Positions 6,522 through 8,928 of a DNA stretch of 8,928 nt are shown here, in pieces (the first letter of the stretch is position 1; each line of letters opens with the position of its first letter). Under the pieces are notes generated by a model. That model was not told the origin of the DNA, did no database searches, and saw nothing but the letters and a program-made list of their open reading frames with translations. The stretch comes from an uncultured Rubrobacteraceae bacterium (GTDB lineage Bacteria; Actinomycetota; Rubrobacteria; Rubrobacterales; Rubrobacteraceae), in NCBI GenBank assembly GCA_902806015.1, contig CADCUZ010000096.1, forward strand, positions 1 through 8,928, written 5' to 3'. A program made the translations under genes and the position numbers.

Positions 6522-6564
6522 GCCGAGCGGACTCGAACCGCTGACCTGCTCATTACGACCGAGC
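6522..6564 (-). other. tRNA-Thr(CGU) 3' fragment, probable attachment-site remnant (copy A)
   Basis: This is a second copy of the fragment at 121-167 in the same orientation. Positions 6524-6558 are identical to 127-161, and over 41 positions 39 match. The T arm (6526-6542) is perfect. The anticodon arm (6548-6564) has changed to loop GTCGTAA with a G-U closing pair. The acceptor strand has lost three bases (TCG) relative to the other copy, so this copy cannot form a normal acceptor stem and is more decayed. Both copies are followed on the minus strand by CTCT and a T-run. The 5' side joins directly to a broken monooxygenase gene. Confidence 0.72.
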
Positions 6565-7287
6565 CAATAGGCGTTGCAGGGGACCTCCTCTGAGGCCGCG
6601 CGCTGCTCGCGCTCGTACCCGTCGAGCAACGCCTGCCCACGCGGGTCTCCCTTGGTGGCCAGCGCGAGCCGCCAAGCGAGCCGCCAGGTGCCTAGCACGC
6701 CGACCATCATGCCCGCACCCGCGGATGGTCCCATCGCGTGCGCCGCGTCCCCGCACAGAAACCAGCGGCCCTGGCGGTAGGTCTGGCTCTGCCCCTGCCC
6801 GAGACGGAAGGCGCTCGTCCACAGGAACCGGCTTGTCCTGGCCCGGGAGGGCTTCGAGTGCAGCAGTTCGGTCGCGGGGCTTTCGGTAATCGCTTCCCGG
6901 CGATCCTCGCTCTCGTTTATGCGGTGGATGAAACGCCAGCGACCGGGGGCGAAGTAGAAGAAGCCGTAGGGCCGTTTGGGGTCGAGCACGATCCTCGAAA
7001 GCTTCTTCGGCAGGTCGCATTGCATCTCGAAGTCTGCGACGGCCGAATCGGTGCCGTAATCGCGCCACCCGTTTCATGATGCCGAGCATCCGCCGGACGC
7101 CGCTTTTCGTCCCGGCCCACCCAATGGCAGAAGGCGCCTCTTGACGGTAGCGGCCACCCGGCCCCTCCACGACCATGCTCGCGCGTTCGCCGGCCCCTTC
7201 GAGCTCTATCACGCGGTGCCCACGCCTCACCTCCACCAGGCCCGTCCCGAGTGCTGCCTTTTCCAACAAGCCGAGTGGAGCTGATCC
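6559..7287 (-). pseudogene. Broken FAD-dependent hydroxylase (PHBH/MhpA-like)
   Basis: Remains of an aromatic-ring-hydroxylase-type flavoprotein, different from the intact one at 2957-4123. The 5' third is missing: the first in-frame stop is at 7288-7290 and there is no GxGxxG motif. The first part (7287 to about 7075) includes VEVRRGHRVIELEG and a damaged DG motif, GWAGTKSGVRRMLGI, where GADG would be expected. The reading frame then shifts between about 7080 and 7064, continuing DYGTDSAVADFEMQCDL, PYGFFYFAPGRWRFIHRI and the second FAD motif CGDAAHAMGPSAGAGMM. Coding sense ends with NAYWLG exactly where the tRNA-Thr fragment begins; the frame runs on through that fragment to a stop at 6507-6509. 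Three independent lesions make a functional enzyme very unlikely. Confidence 0.85.
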
Positions 7288-7366
7288 TCAGGCGGCCGTA
7301 AAGGCACCGATCCCTAAAGGTTTGATCATCCGGTTGGCGCGTCCACTATTTCGCGCCCGACACGGC

Positions 7367-7382
7367 TAAACTCTGGCCCGTG
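7367..7382 (+). promoter_or_regulatory. Possible -10 for a leaderless methyltransferase mRNA
   Basis: TAAACT (7367-7372) lies 7 nt before the GTG start at 7380, and there is no Shine-Dalgarno between. That spacing would place the transcription start at or next to the start codon, as in leaderless mRNAs common in actinobacteria. The -35 region is weak, so this stays tentative. Confidence 0.3.
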
Positions 7383-8030
7383 CGCCTGTTCTCCAACACA
7401 AAGATCTACGAGCGGATCGGCGGCCTCTACGACGCGTCTCTGGGTTTCTGGTCCCGCGAGGTCCGCAGGCAAGCCGCCGTAGCCCTCGATCTCCGCGAGG
7501 ATGAGCGGCTCCTGATAATCGGGGTGGGAACGGGCATGGAGCTGGAGCATCTGCCCGCGTGGGTACGGGGCGCGGGGGTGGACCTCAGCGCCGGCATGCT
7601 CCAAAGGGCCCACCGCCGGCGGGTGGCCCTTGGGATGCACGACATGGACCTCCGAGTGATGGACGCGCGGAGGCTCGACTTCCCGGACGAAAGCTTCGAG
7701 GCGGTGTACCTGCCCCTCATCCTCACCGTCGTCGAGGACGGGGCGCGGGTGCTCGCCGAGGCCGCGCGGGTCGCAGCACCCGGGGGCCGGCTCGTGATCG
7801 CGGACAGGTTCTGGCCGGAGGGGCGGTCGCGCCCGGCGGTGGTCCGCGCCGCAAGCTGGATCCTCGGGCACTTCGCCATGCGCTTCGACCGACGCCTTTC
7901 GGAGATCCGGGCGGGCGCGCCCTCCTTGGAGATCGAGGAGCACAGGAGGGTCGCACCCGGAGCTTTTTTCCACCTAGTGACGTTCCGCAAGCCGGGCTCG
8001 CGCAAACCGGGCTCCCGCAAGCCGGGTTAG
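7380..8030 (+). CDS. Class I SAM-dependent methyltransferase
   Basis: A 216-aa cytosolic methyltransferase. The N-terminus NTKIYERIGGLYDASLGFW is typical of UbiE/phosphatidylethanolamine-methyltransferase relatives. SAM-binding motif I is LLIIGVGTGMELEHLP at residues 44-59. Motif II ends in GVDLSAGML at 66-74, followed by LDFPDESFEAVYLPLILTVVED (99-120) and the post-motif segment VAAPGGRLVIADRF (131-144). The GTG start fits the family N-terminus; no Shine-Dalgarno is visible, so the mRNA may be leaderless. The last 14 residues are RKPGSRKPGSRKPG, encoded by a tandem DNA repeat, which is unusual for the family. The substrate could be a phospholipid, a quinone or a small molecule and cannot be settled here. 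It is convergent with the downstream SDR gene. Confidence 0.88.
   Translation: MRLFSNTKIYERIGGLYDASLGFWSREVRRQAAVALDLREDERLLIIGVGTGMELEHLPAWVRGAGVDLSAGMLQRAHRRRVALGMHDMDLRVMDARRLDFPDESFEAVYLPLILTVVEDGARVLAEAARVAAPGGRLVIADRFWPEGRSRPAVVRAASWILGHFAMRFDRRLSEIRAGAPSLEIEEHRRVAPGAFFHLVTFRKPGSRKPGSRKPG
7986..8030 (+). repeat. Three 15-bp tandem repeats ending in the methyltransferase stop
   Basis: Units at 7986-8000, 8001-8015 and 8016-8030 follow the pattern CGCAARCCGGG plus four bases. They encode RKPGS, RKPGS and RKPG-stop; the TAG arises within the third unit. Being in frame, gain or loss of a unit would lengthen or shorten a basic C-terminal tail without breaking the enzyme. Confidence 0.85.
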
Positions 8031-8321
8031 GCGTGCCTGGGCCGGTATCCGCCGGTCGGCGCTTTGCCCGGGTAGGCGTCGTCGAATAGCTGCCCCGAGA
8101 GGAACCGTGCCACATCTCCAGCTGGTCTGCGGGGTCGCTGCACTTTTGTCCCTGGGCTTCTCGCTATTCGGGCTCTTGCGACTCTCAGAGAATCTCTCTT
8201 CCACGCGCCCGGGTGAACGGCGGTGGGCGCCTTCGGAAAAGCCCCACGCTCGAAGGGAGGTGGCGTCCGGGCTGAGGCCGGTACCGTCGCGCACCCGGGG
8301 AGCGGTAAACCCCGCGGGCAC
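8031..8321. other. Convergent intergenic region with a possible terminator
   Basis: CCTGGGC (8036-8042) can pair with GCCCGGG (8066-8072) with one G-T wobble, enclosing CCGG/CCGG (8042-8045, 8052-8055). It lies just past the methyltransferase stop and may terminate it, without a T-tract. A plus-strand GTG at 8107 with GAGAGG four bases upstream opens a frame with a hydrophobic segment (LVCGVAALLSLGFSLFGLLRL split by weak residues), but the frame then runs antisense through the SDR gene to 8790. I do not call it as a gene. Confidence 0.35.
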
Positions 8322-8928
8322 TTACGGTGCGCCCGACTCCTCGTCTAGGTGGGGCGTGGGATCGTCGTCGGAGCGCCTACCCGCGCCGCGCAAGTCGTGG
8401 CCGCTGAACGGCGCCTCGAAGAGGTTGTCCACCGGGGACTCCACGCGTCCCCCCCTTTCGACCAGGCGAACGATAACGCCACTCAAGACGTCGATTAGAC
8501 GGGGGGCGAGCGCGCCGACCGCCAGGGTAGCCTTGCCCTGCAACCCGAGGGGTATGTTGCGCACCCAGCGCTGCTCCAGGCAGCGGACCACCGCCCGAGC
8601 CACGGTCTCCGGGTCTTGCAGCAGCCAAGTTATCCGCTTGGGAAACCGAAACCCGCGGGTGCGGGTGTGCAGAAAACCGGCGGTGTTCACGCCCGTGGGC
8701 AGCACCTGGCAGACGCGCACGCCGCTGCCCCGCAGCTCCCTCCTGAGGGCCTCCCCGAAGATAAGCAGCGCCGCCTTGCTCGCGGCGTAGGCCGTCTGGG
8801 TCGGGAAGGCGACCAGCCCGGCTATGCTGGCTATGTTGACGATCACGCCCGAGCCCTGCCGGCGCATGACGGGGAGGGCGGCTTGCGCCCCGTACACCGA
8901 TCCCATCAAGTTGACGTCGAGCGTCCTC
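8322..8928 (-). CDS. Short-chain dehydrogenase/reductase, 5' end outside the window
   Basis: The C-terminal 201 residues of an NAD(P)-dependent oxidoreductase of the classical SDR family. Reading enters from the right edge with RTLDVNLMGSVYGAQ, the conserved helix-4 asparagine segment. Next come VIVNIASIAGL, with the catalytic serine, and YAASK, with the catalytic Tyr and Lys. VLPTGVNTAGF takes the place of the usual PG-x-V-x-T motif. The N-terminal Rossmann TGxxxGxG motif and the start codon lie beyond 8928; the TTG/ATG codons at 8904-8909 are internal. The polar, acidic C-terminal tail after NLFEAPF looks flexible. The stop is TAA at 8322-8324. The substrate cannot be inferred. Confidence 0.92.
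   Translation of the reverse strand, partial: RTLDVNLMGSVYGAQAALPVMRRQGSGVIVNIASIAGLVAFPTQTAYAASKAALLIFGEALRRELRGSGVRVCQVLPTGVNTAGFLHTRTRGFRFPKRITWLLQDPETVARAVVRCLEQRWVRNIPLGLQGKATLAVGALAPRLIDVLSGVIVRLVERGGRVESPVDNLFEAPFSGHDLRGAGRRSDDDPTPHLDEESGAP

Noticed and set aside
1..8928. Phage-defence or toxin-antitoxin system
   Set aside because: No nuclease, reverse transcriptase, STAND ATPase, restriction-modification or toxin-antitoxin motif was found in any frame that looked like a real gene.

Overview
The window looks like chromosomal DNA of a high-GC bacterium, most likely an actinobacterium. Coding regions have G/C-rich third positions, GTG and TTG starts are used, Shine-Dalgarno sequences are G-rich, and terminators are hairpins without clear T-tracts. 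A Rubrobacter-like source is my guess, not something the sequence proves.

Layout. Positions 1-596 hold no recognisable gene. They contain a 47-nt fragment of a tRNA-Thr(CGU) gene (121-167, minus strand) and, beside it, three TATTGC hexamers with an exact 10-bp period (235-260). Next is a minus-strand pair: an unrecognised 316-aa protein (1597-2547) followed by a diacylglycerol-kinase-family lipid kinase (597-1610). The two overlap by 14 bp and are probably translationally coupled, and hairpins sit at the kinase stop. A minus-strand FAD-dependent monooxygenase (2957-4123) stands alone, with a long inverted repeat and a tiny possible leader ORF upstream. A frame-broken coding remnant lies at 4330-4457. 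A complete plus-strand GH13 oligo-1,6-glucosidase (malL-like, 4693-6393) follows, with a hairpin after its stop. Immediately beyond it is a second copy of the tRNA-Thr fragment (6522-6564) in the same orientation. This copy is fused to the broken 3' end of a second, unrelated FAD-monooxygenase pseudogene (6559-7287, minus). The right end has a plus-strand SAM-dependent methyltransferase (7380-8030), whose C-terminus is a tandem RKPGS repeat. Convergent to it is a short-chain dehydrogenase (8322 to the right edge, minus) whose 5' end is outside the window.

How the parts relate. The two tRNA fragments share 35 identical bases and match at 39 of 41 positions. They are direct repeats about 6.4 kb apart, and each carries the anticodon arm to the 3' end but no 5' half. 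This is the pattern left when tRNA-targeting integrases cross over in the anticodon loop. The phased hexamers next to one copy would suit integrase or excisionase binding sites. The segment between the copies (lipid kinase, unknown protein, monooxygenase, MalL) may therefore be an integrated island or the remains of stacked insertions. No integrase gene and no intact tRNA-Thr are visible. The enzymes do not form an obvious single pathway: they are one lipid-related pair plus stand-alone metabolic genes. I do not see a clear new defence or biosynthetic system. The att-like structure and the uncharacterised partner of the lipid kinase are the most interesting content.
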